NCBI RefSeq assembly: GCF_000506985.1
Contig: NZ_KI650983.1
Span: 1 to 64,000 of the forward strand
Length of the DNA stretch: 64,000 bases
Direction of reading: 5' to 3'
Origin: Advenella kashmirensis W13003
Lineage (GTDB): Bacteria > Pseudomonadota > Gammaproteobacteria > Burkholderiales > Burkholderiaceae_B
Part shown: positions 8,803-19,100 of the stretch, in pieces
Layout of the letters: the number at the start of each line of letters is the position of its first letter
How positions within the stretch are numbered: the stretch's first letter is position 1
Program-made: the position numbers and the translations under genes
Notes under the pieces: generated by a model
Databases searched by the model: none
What the model was told of the DNA's origin: nothing
What the model saw: the letters and a program-made list of their open reading frames with translations, nothing else

Positions 8803-9762
8803 ATGAAAAACCTTGAACGTGTTTACATCAGGCTGCCAAACTGGATCGGCGACGTGTGCATGTCCATGCCGTCCATCCAGGCCGCGCTGTCCAGCGGACT
8901 GACGGTGGTGGCCTGCGGCAAGCCTTGGGCCCATGCCTTGCTGGCCGATCTGCCGGGCCTGCAGTTCCTGCCCATGAGCGGCCGGTGGCGTGAAGACCGG
9001 CGCCGTATCAAAGCCCATCGTGCCAGTCACCCCTGCACCGGCGCCAGTGTGGGCCTGCTGCTGCCCGATTCGCTCACCAGCGCCCTGGCTTTCCGCCTGG
9101 CGGGACTGCCGTGCGCCGGCTATCGCGACGATGGCCGCTCGCTGCTACTCAGATGGGGCTTTTCCAAACCATCACAAGCCCTGCATGCGGTACAGTCCTG
9201 GTACTGGCTGACCCGCGCAGCATTTGCACAATGGGGCGTGACCCTGCCTGCCGAACCCGCCGACACCCTTCAGGCACAGTCTTCCGCCGCCGATATGGAA
9301 CAGGCCCGCACTGCGCTGGCGCAGGCCGGCATTACCGGTACGCCGGTTCTGGTTGCCCCGACGGCGACCGGCGAACATAAGGGGAAAAACAAGGTCTGGC
9401 CGCATTTTGACAGCCTGACACATCAATTGCAGACGCAAGGGTATACTGTGGTCATGTCGCCGCCGTCGCACGAAGTGGCGCAGGCACAGGCCAATGCTCC
9501 CACCGCCACCCTGCTGCCTCCCCTTAGCCTGGCGGTGTTTGTGGCGCTGTTGCGGCAATGCAGTCTGGTCGTTTGTAACGATTCGGGCGTAGCCCACCTG
9601 TCTGCACTGACGGAGACCCCCCAGATTACCCTGATCGGCGTCACGGACCCGGCCCGCACCCGGCCCTGGACACCGCGGGCGCACCTGCTGGGTACCTTCG
9701 GCCACTGGCCGTCCGTGCAGGACGTGCTGGATACGGCCCATTCACTATTGCGGAACGAGTAG
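8803..9762 (+). CDS. Glycosyltransferase family 9 protein, heptosyltransferase-like
   Basis: GT-B enzyme of 319 aa related to the ADP-heptose:LPS heptosyltransferases (WaaC/WaaF group). The N-terminal motif RLPNWIGDVCMSMPSIQA (residues 8-25) and the C-terminal NDSGVAHLSAL (about 258-268) are typical for the family. It should act on the cytoplasmic face of the inner membrane in LPS core assembly. The donor sugar cannot be read from the sequence. I start at the ATG at 8803, where family homology begins; a TTG at 8764 has a better ribosome binding site (AAGGGGAT) and would add 13 residues. It is followed after 3 bases by the YdcF-family gene, probably one operon. Confidence 0.82.
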   Translation: MKNLERVYIRLPNWIGDVCMSMPSIQAALSSGLTVVACGKPWAHALLADLPGLQFLPMSGRWREDRRRIKAHRASHPCTGASVGLLLPDSLTSALAFRLAGLPCAGYRDDGRSLLLRWGFSKPSQALHAVQSWYWLTRAAFAQWGVTLPAEPADTLQAQSSAADMEQARTALAQAGITGTPVLVAPTATGEHKGKNKVWPHFDSLTHQLQTQGYTVVMSPPSHEVAQAQANAPTATLLPPLSLAVFVALLRQCSLVVCNDSGVAHLSALTETPQITLIGVTDPARTRPWTPRAHLLGTFGHWPSVQDVLDTAHSLLRNE

Positions 9763-9765
9763 ACC

Positions 9766-10524
9766 ATGTTCAGCTCCCTGATCAATCTTGTTGTCCCCCT
9801 GAACCTGTGTATTTTTTTGGTGATTGCGGGGTTTGTGCTGTGCCTGCTTCACTTCAAGCGCAGCGGACTGTCGCTTATTTTTGCCGGCATTCTTTGGGTG
9901 CTGCTGTGGTCGCTGCCCATTACATCCATCATTTTTGGCGGCATTCTGGAAAACAGCTATCCGTACAAGGACGCCAGCCAGTATCCTGAAGCACAGGCCA
10001 TTGTCGTGCTGGGCGGCGCAACGGCCAATAATCGCGTCAACTGGTTTGAGCCACTGGAGCCAGCCACCAAGATTGCCCGGGTGGACACCGCTGCCGAACT
10101 CTACTCCGCCCATAAGGCGCCCCGCATTCTGGTGTCCGGCGGCGCCTTGTCGGGCGACGTCAGCGAAGCGCGCGGCATGGCCGCCCGACTCAAGACACTG
10201 GGTGTGCCTGCCGAAGATATTATTCTGGAGAACGAGAGCCGTACCACACACGAAAACGCCGAACTGACTGTGCAGGAATTGCGCGATCACCAGATTCAAT
10301 CGATTCTGCTGGTCACCTCCGCCCTGCATATGCCCCGCTCCATGGCGTCGTTCAGCAAATTCGGGCTGGATGTGACGGCCGCGCCCAATCCGCCGCAAAT
10401 CACAGTACCGGACGACAAGGACTTTTCACTTTATATACCCAATGAACGGGCCCTGGCCGGCAGCCGCTCCGTGCTCAAGGAGTATGTCGGTGTGCTGGTG
10501 TACTGGTTGCGCGGCTGGTTGTAG
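9766..10524 (+). CDS. YdcF/ElyC-family membrane protein (DUF218)
   Basis: A 252-aa protein with two N-terminal transmembrane segments (about 8-28 and 33-57) followed by a soluble DUF218 domain (about 78-250). The family motif AIVVLGGA begins it, and NESRTTHENA and LVTSALHMPRS follow. The family includes SanA and ElyC, which act in envelope integrity and peptidoglycan or enterobacterial common-antigen lipid-carrier metabolism, but the reaction is not settled. The gene begins 3 bases after the GT9 gene and is convergent with the deacetylase gene 9 bases away. An envelope role is inferred from the family and the neighbours. Confidence 0.8.
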   Translation: MFSSLINLVVPLNLCIFLVIAGFVLCLLHFKRSGLSLIFAGILWVLLWSLPITSIIFGGILENSYPYKDASQYPEAQAIVVLGGATANNRVNWFEPLEPATKIARVDTAAELYSAHKAPRILVSGGALSGDVSEARGMAARLKTLGVPAEDIILENESRTTHENAELTVQELRDHQIQSILLVTSALHMPRSMASFSKFGLDVTAAPNPPQITVPDDKDFSLYIPNERALAGSRSVLKEYVGVLVYWLRGWL

Positions 10525-10533
10525 GATTGGTTT

Positions 10534-11415
10534 TCAGGCCTGCGCCTCGCGGGCCCGTTTTTTGGCTTCCCGGCGCAGTTTTTTCCATTTTTTGAATTTG
10601 CCGTAGAGCCTGCCCGCAATCGTATCCCTGGCATAAAACAGGCGATTGAGCAGCCATTTTCCGCTGCGATTGGAGACAGCGATCCGATAGATGTTTTCCT
10701 TGTCGCCGAGGGGCCGGTTAAAACCGTAAGCGTCGGTGGTGAAAAAATAACGAAAGCCCTGCTCACGCGCCGCCTGTTTATAATCGTCGTCAAAAAAACC
10801 CTGGGGCCAGCAGATGAAATCATCCTGCTTGCCCAGGTGCTGCCCAATGAGCTGTCGACATTGTGCCAGTTCGGCGCTGATTCTTGCGATTTTCTCGTCA
10901 CGATCCGCCGCCATTTTGTCCCAGCGGGTATGCGTATGGGTATGCGAGTGAATCTGCATCACGCCGCTGGCGTCCATTTCCTGCAACTCGGACCAGCGCA
11001 GAATGACTTTGTCGGTTTCACCCGAGGCCACCAGATGTTTTGATTCTTCGTGCACGTAGGATGCGGGAAGATCACCCGCATCGGCGTTGGCCGTGGTAGG
11101 CCTTGGCAGGCCATCGCCCACCCATCCGGTCACCACGAATAACACACCTGTCATACCGTATTTCTTGAGCAGCGGGTAGGCGTAGGTGTAATTGTTCAGA
11201 TAGCCGTCATCAAACGTGATGAGCACGGATTTATCGGGTACCGGCGCGCCATTCATATAATCGGCAAACTGCTCGATGGTGAGCGAGCGATAGCCTGCGT
11301 TCTTCAGGGTGGCAAGCTGACGTTCGAACACATCCGGCTGGACGTTCAGCGGGCTTTTGAGGGGGTGCACATGATGATACATGAGCACGGGTACGTTTTT
11401 TGCATTGTCTGTCAT
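10534..11415 (-). CDS. NodB-type polysaccharide deacetylase family protein without a signal peptide
   Basis: A 293-aa NodB-homology protein. The metal site is visible: D69-D70 in LITFDDGY and HSHTH (156-160) in the H-S/T-x-x-H motif; VLMYHHV near residue 12 is also typical. These enzymes remove N-acetyl groups from GlcNAc-containing glycans. There is no signal peptide, so it should work in the cytoplasm, which fits a lipid-linked LPS or glycan precursor better than peptidoglycan. The C-terminal 25 residues are strongly basic (KFKKWKKLRREAKKRAREAQA region), possibly binding the membrane surface. Its ATG overlaps the stop of the GT4 gene by 4 bases (ATGA), so the two are translationally coupled. 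Target sugar unknown. Confidence 0.82.
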   Translation of the reverse strand: MTDNAKNVPVLMYHHVHPLKSPLNVQPDVFERQLATLKNAGYRSLTIEQFADYMNGAPVPDKSVLITFDDGYLNNYTYAYPLLKKYGMTGVLFVVTGWVGDGLPRPTTANADAGDLPASYVHEESKHLVASGETDKVILRWSELQEMDASGVMQIHSHTHTHTRWDKMAADRDEKIARISAELAQCRQLIGQHLGKQDDFICWPQGFFDDDYKQAAREQGFRYFFTTDAYGFNRPLGDKENIYRIAVSNRSGKWLLNRLFYARDTIAGRLYGKFKKWKKLRREAKKRAREAQA

Positions 11416-12590
11416 GACTTTTCATCCAGCCATTTACAGTAAACGGCTTCGGTATTGAGTGCCAGCTTTTCCGGCGAGAAAACAGCTTCATCATAAAGCC
11501 ATTTATGCGCCGCCTGGCTCATCTGCGTACGCAATGCGGGATTTTGTATCAGTTGTTCGAGTGCCTGGGTCAATGCTGCGGCATCATGCAGCGGCACCAG
11601 AATCCCGGTCTGGCCGTCCAGCAGCATTTCCGATACGCCGCCCACATCGGTGCCCACCACGGGCAGCCCGCTCATCTGGGCTTCAACGTACACGGTGCCG
11701 GAGGCCTCTTGTTCGGTGGCCAGTGCAAAAATATCGCTGCCGGCGAGCAAATTGGGGACATCCTTACGGTATCCCAGCAAATGAACACGATTATCCAGAT
11801 GGCTGTCTGCCACGTGTTTGCTGACTTTTTCAAACGTGGGCGAGCCGGCGCCCACCAGCACCAGATGCAGATCGGGATAGCGTTCAAACAACGGCTTCAT
11901 GCTGTCGATCAGAAAGACGTGGCCTTTTTTCTCACGCATTACGGCAACACAAATGACCACAATGGCCGATGCATCCAGCCCCAGCTCTTCGCGCAGGGTG
12001 GAATGGGCAACGTGTGCCGGCGGTTCTACCGGTGAATAAATGGTGGCCACCCGATCTGGCGACACGCCCTTGTCCAGCACCATTTGCCGGACATGGTTGC
12101 TGACCGTAGCCACTTTATGTGGCAGCCAGGTATACGACAGCAGCGAACCAATGGGAATGGCCAGATGCCGGGTGCGCACGATCAGCGGCGTACCCGCAAG
12201 CCGGCCGGCCAGTGCGGCGATGAGCGTATCCTTGCGGCTGTGTGTATTCAATACATCGAATCGGCCATCCAGCAGGATCCGGCGTATCGCCGCTACCCCT
12301 TTGACAAAATTGGGGATCCCGCCCATGGGAACCGTATGCACGACAAATCCTTCATCGCGCATGCGGGCGACCAGCTGCGCTTCAGGCCGGCAGATCAGCT
12401 CCATATGGTGGCCGCGTTTGCGCATGGCCCGCATCTCCTTGAAGATCCGGTGCTCCTGCCCCCCGAAAGACACGGCCGCTTCCGAGTGGACAATACGCAG
12501 CGGCCTGTCGGTTTTCCCGACGGCCGTCTCCTGATCCGTGAATGGTGGCATGCCGCCCTGGGCTGCTGTTGAGTTGACGTTTGTATTCAC
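11412..12590 (-). CDS. Glycosyltransferase family 4 protein
   Basis: GT-B retaining glycosyltransferase of 392 aa. The N-terminal acceptor domain contains SFGGQEHRIFKEM, and the C-terminal donor domain has the EX7E-type motif in TEQEASGTVYVEAQ, as in WaaG-like and other GT4 enzymes. It most likely adds a sugar to LPS core or another surface glycan on the cytoplasmic face of the membrane. It starts with a GTG whose last two bases overlap the dnaE stop (GTGA, 4-base overlap), and it overlaps the deacetylase gene by 4 bases at its end. The tight linkage to dnaE suggests expression as part of the hrpA-dnaE transcript. Sugar specificity cannot be told. Confidence 0.82.
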   Translation of the reverse strand: MNTNVNSTAAQGGMPPFTDQETAVGKTDRPLRIVHSEAAVSFGGQEHRIFKEMRAMRKRGHHMELICRPEAQLVARMRDEGFVVHTVPMGGIPNFVKGVAAIRRILLDGRFDVLNTHSRKDTLIAALAGRLAGTPLIVRTRHLAIPIGSLLSYTWLPHKVATVSNHVRQMVLDKGVSPDRVATIYSPVEPPAHVAHSTLREELGLDASAIVVICVAVMREKKGHVFLIDSMKPLFERYPDLHLVLVGAGSPTFEKVSKHVADSHLDNRVHLLGYRKDVPNLLAGSDIFALATEQEASGTVYVEAQMSGLPVVGTDVGGVSEMLLDGQTGILVPLHDAAALTQALEQLIQNPALRTQMSQAAHKWLYDEAVFSPEKLALNTEAVYCKWLDEKS

Positions 12591-15500
12591 GAATACGCGA
12601 CCTCCACCGAACCGGACTGTTTGTCTTCGCGCAGCCGATCGAACAGACTATCGGCCATGCGCACGCGCCATTCTTCGCCCAGCTCAATATCACATTTGTA
12701 ACCCTGGCGCGCCGACACATAACTGAGCTGTACGCGCACGCCGGGAATACCGTTTTCCGGTTCCGCGCGATACGGATTCAAAATGGACTTGAGCTGAGCC
12801 ACCGACATGCCATCTGCAATTTCGATCTGCAGGCAGCGCGCTCGATCTTCGCGCGCCTTCTGCAGGTCATACAGGCTGTCTGCACTGATACGCAGTCCGC
12901 CGTTGAAACGGTTGACCTTGGCCTTGATGCGGGCTATGACCAGACTGTCGGTCTTGAGCAAATGACGGTTCTGTTCATAGACACTGCCGGGACACATGAT
13001 TTCCACTTGCGCGGAACCGTCATCCAGCAGCAGGAAATACAGGCGGTCGTCGGCCTCGGGCTGCCCCGGTGTCTTGCGATTGCTGGCAAAAAAGCGCAGT
13101 CCGATCAGCACCCCGGCCACCCATTGCGGATCGCGCGATTCGGCAATCGCGGCCAGCCGAGTCGGTGCAAAGCGCCGCACTTCGTCGCGCCAGACATCGA
13201 ACAGATGATGACTGAAATAAAACCCCAGCGCGTTTTTTTCTTCAATGAGTTCGGTATGCAAATTCCATGGCTGCACACGCGCCACCTGATCCTGTACGAT
13301 GGCACCCGAATCATCGCCAAACAGCGACACCTGATCGGCACTGCGATCAGCCTGGTCTGCTGCGTCAATGGCGCGGGCCAGAGCCGCCAGCAAGGCTGCA
13401 CGGTTGCGTTCAAGCTCATCGAATGCGCCGGCGCGAATCAATGCTTCCATGGTGCGCCGATTAACGGTATGACGGTTGACCCGTTTGCAGAAATCGTACA
13501 GATCCTGAAATGGACCACCCGCCTCGCGTGCGCGCAGAATTTCTTCTACCGCGCCCTGGCCCGTCCCCTTGACAGCGCCCAATCCGAACCGAATGGTACG
13601 AGGCGGCTTGCCGGCGCGCATGGCGTCATCCTGCACCGGTTCGAACCGGTAAACGGATTCGTTGATATCCGGCGGCAGCACGGTCAGGCCGTTGTCCAGC
13701 GCATCGCGCCAGAAAATTTGCACTTTGTCGGTGTCGTCCATATCCGATGACATGGTGGCCGCAATGAATTCGGCCGGATGGTGTGCCTTGAGCCAGGCTG
13801 TCTGATAGGAAATCAGTGCATATGCAGCCGAGTGACTTTTGTTGAAACCATAACCGGCAAATTTTTCCATCAGGTCAAACAGACGCACAGCCAGATCGCC
13901 GTCGTACCCTTTTTGCACCGCGCCTTTCTCAAACAGTTCGCGATGCTTGGCCATTTCTTCGGCTTTTTTCTTACCCATGGCGCGTCGCAACAGGTCGGCG
14001 CCGCCCAGGCTGTAGCCGCCTACAATTTGCGAGATCAGCATCACCTGTTCCTGATACACGATCACACCATAGGTGCTGCGCAGCGTGGATTCCAGCGAGG
14101 GGTGGAAATAATCCACTTCGGCACGCCCGTGCTTGCGGTTGACGAAGTCGTCGACCATGCCCGACTCCAGCGGGCCGGGACGGTATAGCGCCAGCACGGC
14201 GATAATATCTTCAAAGGTATTGGGCAGCAGCTTTTTGAGCAGCTCTTTCATGCCCCGGCCCTCAAGCTGGAAAACCGCGGTGGTATTGCCTTCGCACAGG
14301 GTGCGATAGGCGCCCGGATCATCCAGCGGCAGCGTCATGATGTCAAAATCGCGCATGGCCGGATTGAAGCGCTGCACATAACGCACCGCCCAATCCAGAA
14401 TCGTCAGATTTCGCAGACCCAGGAAGTCGAACTTGACCAGGCCGGCCGCCTCTACGTCATCCTTGTCGTACTGCGAGACCACGCTGGTTTCACTGCCGGG
14501 CTGGCAATACAATGGGCAGAAATCCGTCAGTTTGCCCGGCGCGATCAGCACGCCGCCGGCGTGCATACCGACGTTACGCGTGAGACCTTCTAGCGGACGC
14601 GCCAGATCGACGATGGCCTTGACCTCTTCATCGTTGTCGTAGCGGCGACGAAATTCGGGTTCTTCTTCCAGCGTTTTGGACAGGCTCCACGGATTGGCCG
14701 GATTGAAGGGAATGAGTTTAGACAGACCATCGCACAGGGAATACGGCAGCTCCAGCACGCGACCCACGTCGCGCACGACCGCCTTGGCCCCCAGCGTACC
14801 AAACGTGGCAATCTGACTGACCGCAGCACGACCGTATTTTTCCTTAACGTATTCGATGACCTTCTCGCGATTGTCCTGGCAAAAGTCAATATCGAAGTCG
14901 GGCATGGAGACCCGCTCCGGATTCAGGAACCGCTCGAACAGCAAGTCATAGCGCAAGGGATCAAGATCAGTAATGCCCAGGGCGTACGCTACCAGCGAAC
15001 CGGCGCCCGAACCTCGTCCGGGACCCACAGGAACACCGTTATGCTTGCCCCAGTTGATAAAGTCAGCCACGATCAGAAAGTAGCCGGGAAAGCCCATGCC
15101 GATAATGGTTTTGCATTCCAGCTTGAGGCGATCCTCATAGGCCGGCCGCGCCTGCTCACGCTCCTGCTCATCGGGATACAACTGGGCCAGCCGCACTTCC
15201 AGGCCTTCTTCGGACAGTTTGACCAGATAATCGTCCAGCGAGCTGTTGTCGGGCGTCGGAAAGTCAGGCAGGTGAGGCTTGCCCAGCGACAGGGTCAGTG
15301 AGCAGCGCCTTGCAATTTCGACGGTATTGGCGATGGCCGAAGGCACATCGGCAAACTTCTCGGCCATTTGTGCGGAACTGAGCACATACTGGTCTTCCGA
15401 AAAGCGGCGTGTGCGCGATTTATTGCCCAGCAGCTCGCCGTCGGCGATACAGACCCGTGCTTCGTGCATCCGAAAGTCTTCGGGCCGGGTGAACTGCACC

Positions 15501-16111
15501 GGATGGGTCGCCACCACGGGCAGATCCAGACGGGCCGCCAGTTGCATGGCCTGCTGGACATAGCGCTCATCGGCCTGGGGGCCGGTGCGCTGCAATTCGA
15601 TATAAAAAGAGCGGGGAAACCACTCGGCCCACTGCTGCGCCAGCGCCTGCGCCTGATCGGCGCGCCCGGCCAGCAGGGCCTGCCCCACGTCGCCGGCCAC
15701 ACCGCCCGACAGCAGAATCAACCCTTCCTGATTCTGCAGCCAGCTGCGCTGCAACTCTGCCCTGCCCTTGTATTGATTGGTGGTCCAGGCGCGCGAGAGC
15801 AGCTCGCACAGGTTCAGATAGCCCTGGCGGTTCTGAACCAGCAACAACAGCCGGAACGGTTTTTCACGGTCCTGCTCGTTGGTCAGCCACACATCGCATC
15901 CGGCGATGGGCTTGATGCCTTTGCCACGGGCCGATTTGTAGAACTTGATCAGGCCGAACAGATTGCTCAGGTCGGTCAGCGCGATGGCCGGCTGCGAATA
16001 GCCAACCGCAGCGGCCACCAGCTCGGTGATGCGCGCGGTGCCGTCCACCACGGAAAATTCGGAGTGGGTGCGCAGGTGAACAAACATGGGGGAGGCGTCT
16101 ACTGAAGTCAT
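12587..16111 (-). CDS. dnaE: DNA polymerase III subunit alpha
   Basis: Catalytic subunit of the replicative polymerase, 1174 aa, the usual DnaE1 length. The PHP domain opens the protein (FVHLRTHSEFSVVDG). The polymerase core carries the catalytic acids in PDFDIDF at about residue 400 and the GPGRGSGAGSLVAYALGI segment just before it. HhH and OB-fold regions follow at the C terminus. The chosen start is the ATG at 16111; a TTG at 16126 overlaps the hrpA stop and an ATG at 16087 is also possible, none with a clear ribosome binding site. It follows hrpA directly and overlaps the GT4 gene by 4 bases. Confidence 0.95.
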   Translation of the reverse strand: MTSVDASPMFVHLRTHSEFSVVDGTARITELVAAAVGYSQPAIALTDLSNLFGLIKFYKSARGKGIKPIAGCDVWLTNEQDREKPFRLLLLVQNRQGYLNLCELLSRAWTTNQYKGRAELQRSWLQNQEGLILLSGGVAGDVGQALLAGRADQAQALAQQWAEWFPRSFYIELQRTGPQADERYVQQAMQLAARLDLPVVATHPVQFTRPEDFRMHEARVCIADGELLGNKSRTRRFSEDQYVLSSAQMAEKFADVPSAIANTVEIARRCSLTLSLGKPHLPDFPTPDNSSLDDYLVKLSEEGLEVRLAQLYPDEQEREQARPAYEDRLKLECKTIIGMGFPGYFLIVADFINWGKHNGVPVGPGRGSGAGSLVAYALGITDLDPLRYDLLFERFLNPERVSMPDFDIDFCQDNREKVIEYVKEKYGRAAVSQIATFGTLGAKAVVRDVGRVLELPYSLCDGLSKLIPFNPANPWSLSKTLEEEPEFRRRYDNDEEVKAIVDLARPLEGLTRNVGMHAGGVLIAPGKLTDFCPLYCQPGSETSVVSQYDKDDVEAAGLVKFDFLGLRNLTILDWAVRYVQRFNPAMRDFDIMTLPLDDPGAYRTLCEGNTTAVFQLEGRGMKELLKKLLPNTFEDIIAVLALYRPGPLESGMVDDFVNRKHGRAEVDYFHPSLESTLRSTYGVIVYQEQVMLISQIVGGYSLGGADLLRRAMGKKKAEEMAKHRELFEKGAVQKGYDGDLAVRLFDLMEKFAGYGFNKSHSAAYALISYQTAWLKAHHPAEFIAATMSSDMDDTDKVQIFWRDALDNGLTVLPPDINESVYRFEPVQDDAMRAGKPPRTIRFGLGAVKGTGQGAVEEILRAREAGGPFQDLYDFCKRVNRHTVNRRTMEALIRAGAFDELERNRAALLAALARAIDAADQADRSADQVSLFGDDSGAIVQDQVARVQPWNLHTELIEEKNALGFYFSHHLFDVWRDEVRRFAPTRLAAIAESRDPQWVAGVLIGLRFFASNRKTPGQPEADDRLYFLLLDDGSAQVEIMCPGSVYEQNRHLLKTDSLVIARIKAKVNRFNGGLRISADSLYDLQKAREDRARCLQIEIADGMSVAQLKSILNPYRAEPENGIPGVRVQLSYVSARQGYKCDIELGEEWRVRMADSLFDRLREDKQSGSVEVAYS

Positions 16112-16122
16112 ACGATATTGTA

Positions 16123-19100
16123 TCAACGATTAAGGCTTTCCCAGGTTTTTTGCAAACGCCTTACCGAGACCGGAACCGGCGTGCGCAACTCCTGGGCAAA
16201 CAGTGCGACGCGCAGTTCCTGAAGCATCCAGAAAAAGTCGTCCAGACGTGCATCGCTCTGCCCTTTGAGGGCACCGCGCATGCGCTGGTAATTAGCCAGC
16301 AAGGGGGCCATATCCTGCATCAGGCGCGTATCACGCAGCGGATCGCTGCGATATTTGTCGATCCGCGCCGATGCCGCTTTCAGATAACGCGGGTAATGCG
16401 CCCGGCGCGCATGCGGATGATCGGTCAGAAACTGCGGCGTCATAAAGGCGCCGACACCCGCCACGATATCATCATGCAGCGGCTTGACGGAGCGCACCGA
16501 CACCAGTTTTTTCTGTAACGCGGCCCACTCGGTGAGCGTGGTCATGGCCAGGCGGGCTTCTTCCTGAATCAGCAGGCCGATGCGCCCTTTTGCATCAACG
16601 CGACGCGCCTCAAATTGCGCCGCATCGGTCGGCAGCGGATCGGCAAGGCACGCCTGGTTAAGCGCGGCCGCGACAATCTGGTCGCGCAAACTGTCCTGGT
16701 TCATGAGCGAGACCGCCAGCATGCCCATGCGCGTGAGCTCGGGGATGGATTTGGACAGTTGCTTTAACTGGTCCTTCATGGCAATGCGAAACAGGCGCAG
16801 CAACCCCTGACGATGCTTGCGGGCGGCGCTGTCGGGGTCATCGAACACGTCGATGGTACAGCTTTCTCCCAGATCCACCAGCGCCGGGTAGCCGATAAAG
16901 GTTTCGTTCTTCTTGCGGATCTCCATGATGTCGGGCAATTGCCCGAAATTCCATTCCACGATATCGTCCTGACTGACCACCTGGGCCACCGATTGATCTT
17001 TGCTCACGAGAGACTGGAATGACGCCTGCGCGGCCGGGGCATGTTCTGCCTTGAGCTGGCTCAGGTTGCGGCCGGCCGACAGCATCCGGCCATGCTCATC
17101 GACCACGCGAAAATTCATGAACAAATGAGCCGGCAGCGTTTCAGGCTTGAAGTCGCTGAGGGCAACGCGAATCGTCAGTTCATCGCGAATGTCATCGGCC
17201 AGCGCCGCCAGCAAGGACCGGTCGGGATTGGAGGCACGGGTAAACCAGCGTTCGAAAAAACCCTGAGCATAATCGGGCAGCGGTACGCAGTGACGCCGCA
17301 ATTTCTGCGGCAGTGACTTGAGCAGGTGCAGCACTTTTTCCTTGAGCATGCCGGGCACCAGCCATTCGCTTTGCACCGGGTCGACCTGATTGAGCAGAAA
17401 CACAGGAATGGTCGCCGTGACCCCGTCCTTGGGCGAACCCGGCTCAAAATGATAAGACAGCGCAAGTGACATGCCATCCCATTCCGTGCGTTTGGGAAAC
17501 ACGTCGGAGGTAATGCCCGATGCTTCATGGCGCATCAGGTCTTCACGATTCAGCAGCAATTGGCGGGCGCTGGACTGATCCAGCTTGCCATACCAGTTCA
17601 CCAGCGTCTGGGTCTGACAGACATCGGCAGGAATCAGCTTGTCGTAAAAAGCGAAAATCAGTTCATCGTCAATTAGAATATCGGGTCGGCGGGCCTGATG
17701 TTCCATCCTTTCGATTTCCCGCATCACTTTTGTGTTGTGGGCGATAAAGGGAAGCGTCGCGGTGATCTGACTATCGACCAGCGCCTGCCGGATGAAAATT
17801 TCCCGCGCCTCGGCTGGCGCAATGCGTCCGTAATTGACCTTGCGGCCACTATAGATCATCAGTCCGTACAAGGTTGCACGTTCATTGGCCAGCACCTGTC
17901 CGCGACGGGCGTTGAACATGGGATCGGACCAGTGTTTTTTCAGCAGATGGGCGCCCGCCGCTTCGATCCAGCGCGGGTCCACATTGGCAATGCAGCGAGC
18001 AAACAGGCGCGTGGTCTCGACCAGCTCGGCGGCCACGATCCATTTGCCGCTTTTTTTGATCAGCGCCGAACCTGGATGCACCACAAAACGGATATCGCGC
18101 GCGCCCTGGTACTGGCTGCTCTCTTCGCTTTTGACGCCGATATTGCCCAGCAGGCCGGTCAGCAGCGCGCGATGCACTTGTTCAAACGTAGCCTCGGTGG
18201 TGTTGATGCGCCAGCCCTGCTCGCGCACCAGTTGCGCCAGTTGCGTATGAACGTCGTGCCATTCGCGCAGGCGCAGGGGAGACAGGAACTCCCCGCGCAA
18301 CTGTGTCACCAGTTTGCGTTGCGAGGCCTTGTGTTTGACGGCGTCTTCGTACCAGTTCCACAATTTCAGGTATGACATGAATTCGGACTTGTCATCACGG
18401 AAACGCATATGGGCCTGCTCGCTGGCTTCACGCGCATTGAACGGGCGCTCACGCGGATCCTGGATGGACAGGGCCGCCGCGATAATCAGCATTTCGTGCA
18501 GACAATGCTGATCATTGGCCGCCAGAATCATTCGCGCAATGCGCGGATCCAGCGGCAACAGCGACAGGCTTTTGCCTGTGGCGGTCAGCCTGTTCTGTTC
18601 GTCCAGCGCGCCCAGTTCCTGCAACAGGTGGTAGCCATCGGCCACCGCCTTGCCGGCCGGCCGATCGACAAACGGAAAAGATTCGATATCGGCCATGCGC
18701 AGGGCTTTCATGCGCAGAATAACCGCCGCCAGCGACGAACGCAGAATTTCGGGGTCGGTAAATTTCGGCCGCTGTGAAAACCCTTCTTCGTCATACAGGC
18801 GAATACATACGCCCGGACCGATCCGGCCGCAGCGGCCGGCACGCTGGTTGGCCGAGGCCTGGCTGATGGGCTCGATCTGCAGTTGCTCAACCTTATTGCG
18901 CCAGGAATAGCGCTTGACGCGCGCCAGGCCGCTGTCAATCACAAAACGAATACCCGGCACCGTCAGCGAGGTTTCGGCCACATTGGTGGCCAGAATCACG
19001 CGACGCTGATTGGTGTCCGGGCGAAAAATGCGCTCCTGCTCCTGCTGCGACATCCGCGCAAACAGCGGCAGGATCTGGGTCGTGGGAGGATGATGCTTGC

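Noticed and set aside
12581-13750. 389-codon plus-strand open frame opposite the dnaE C terminus
   Set aside because: Antisense shadow; dnaE is full length and conserved there.
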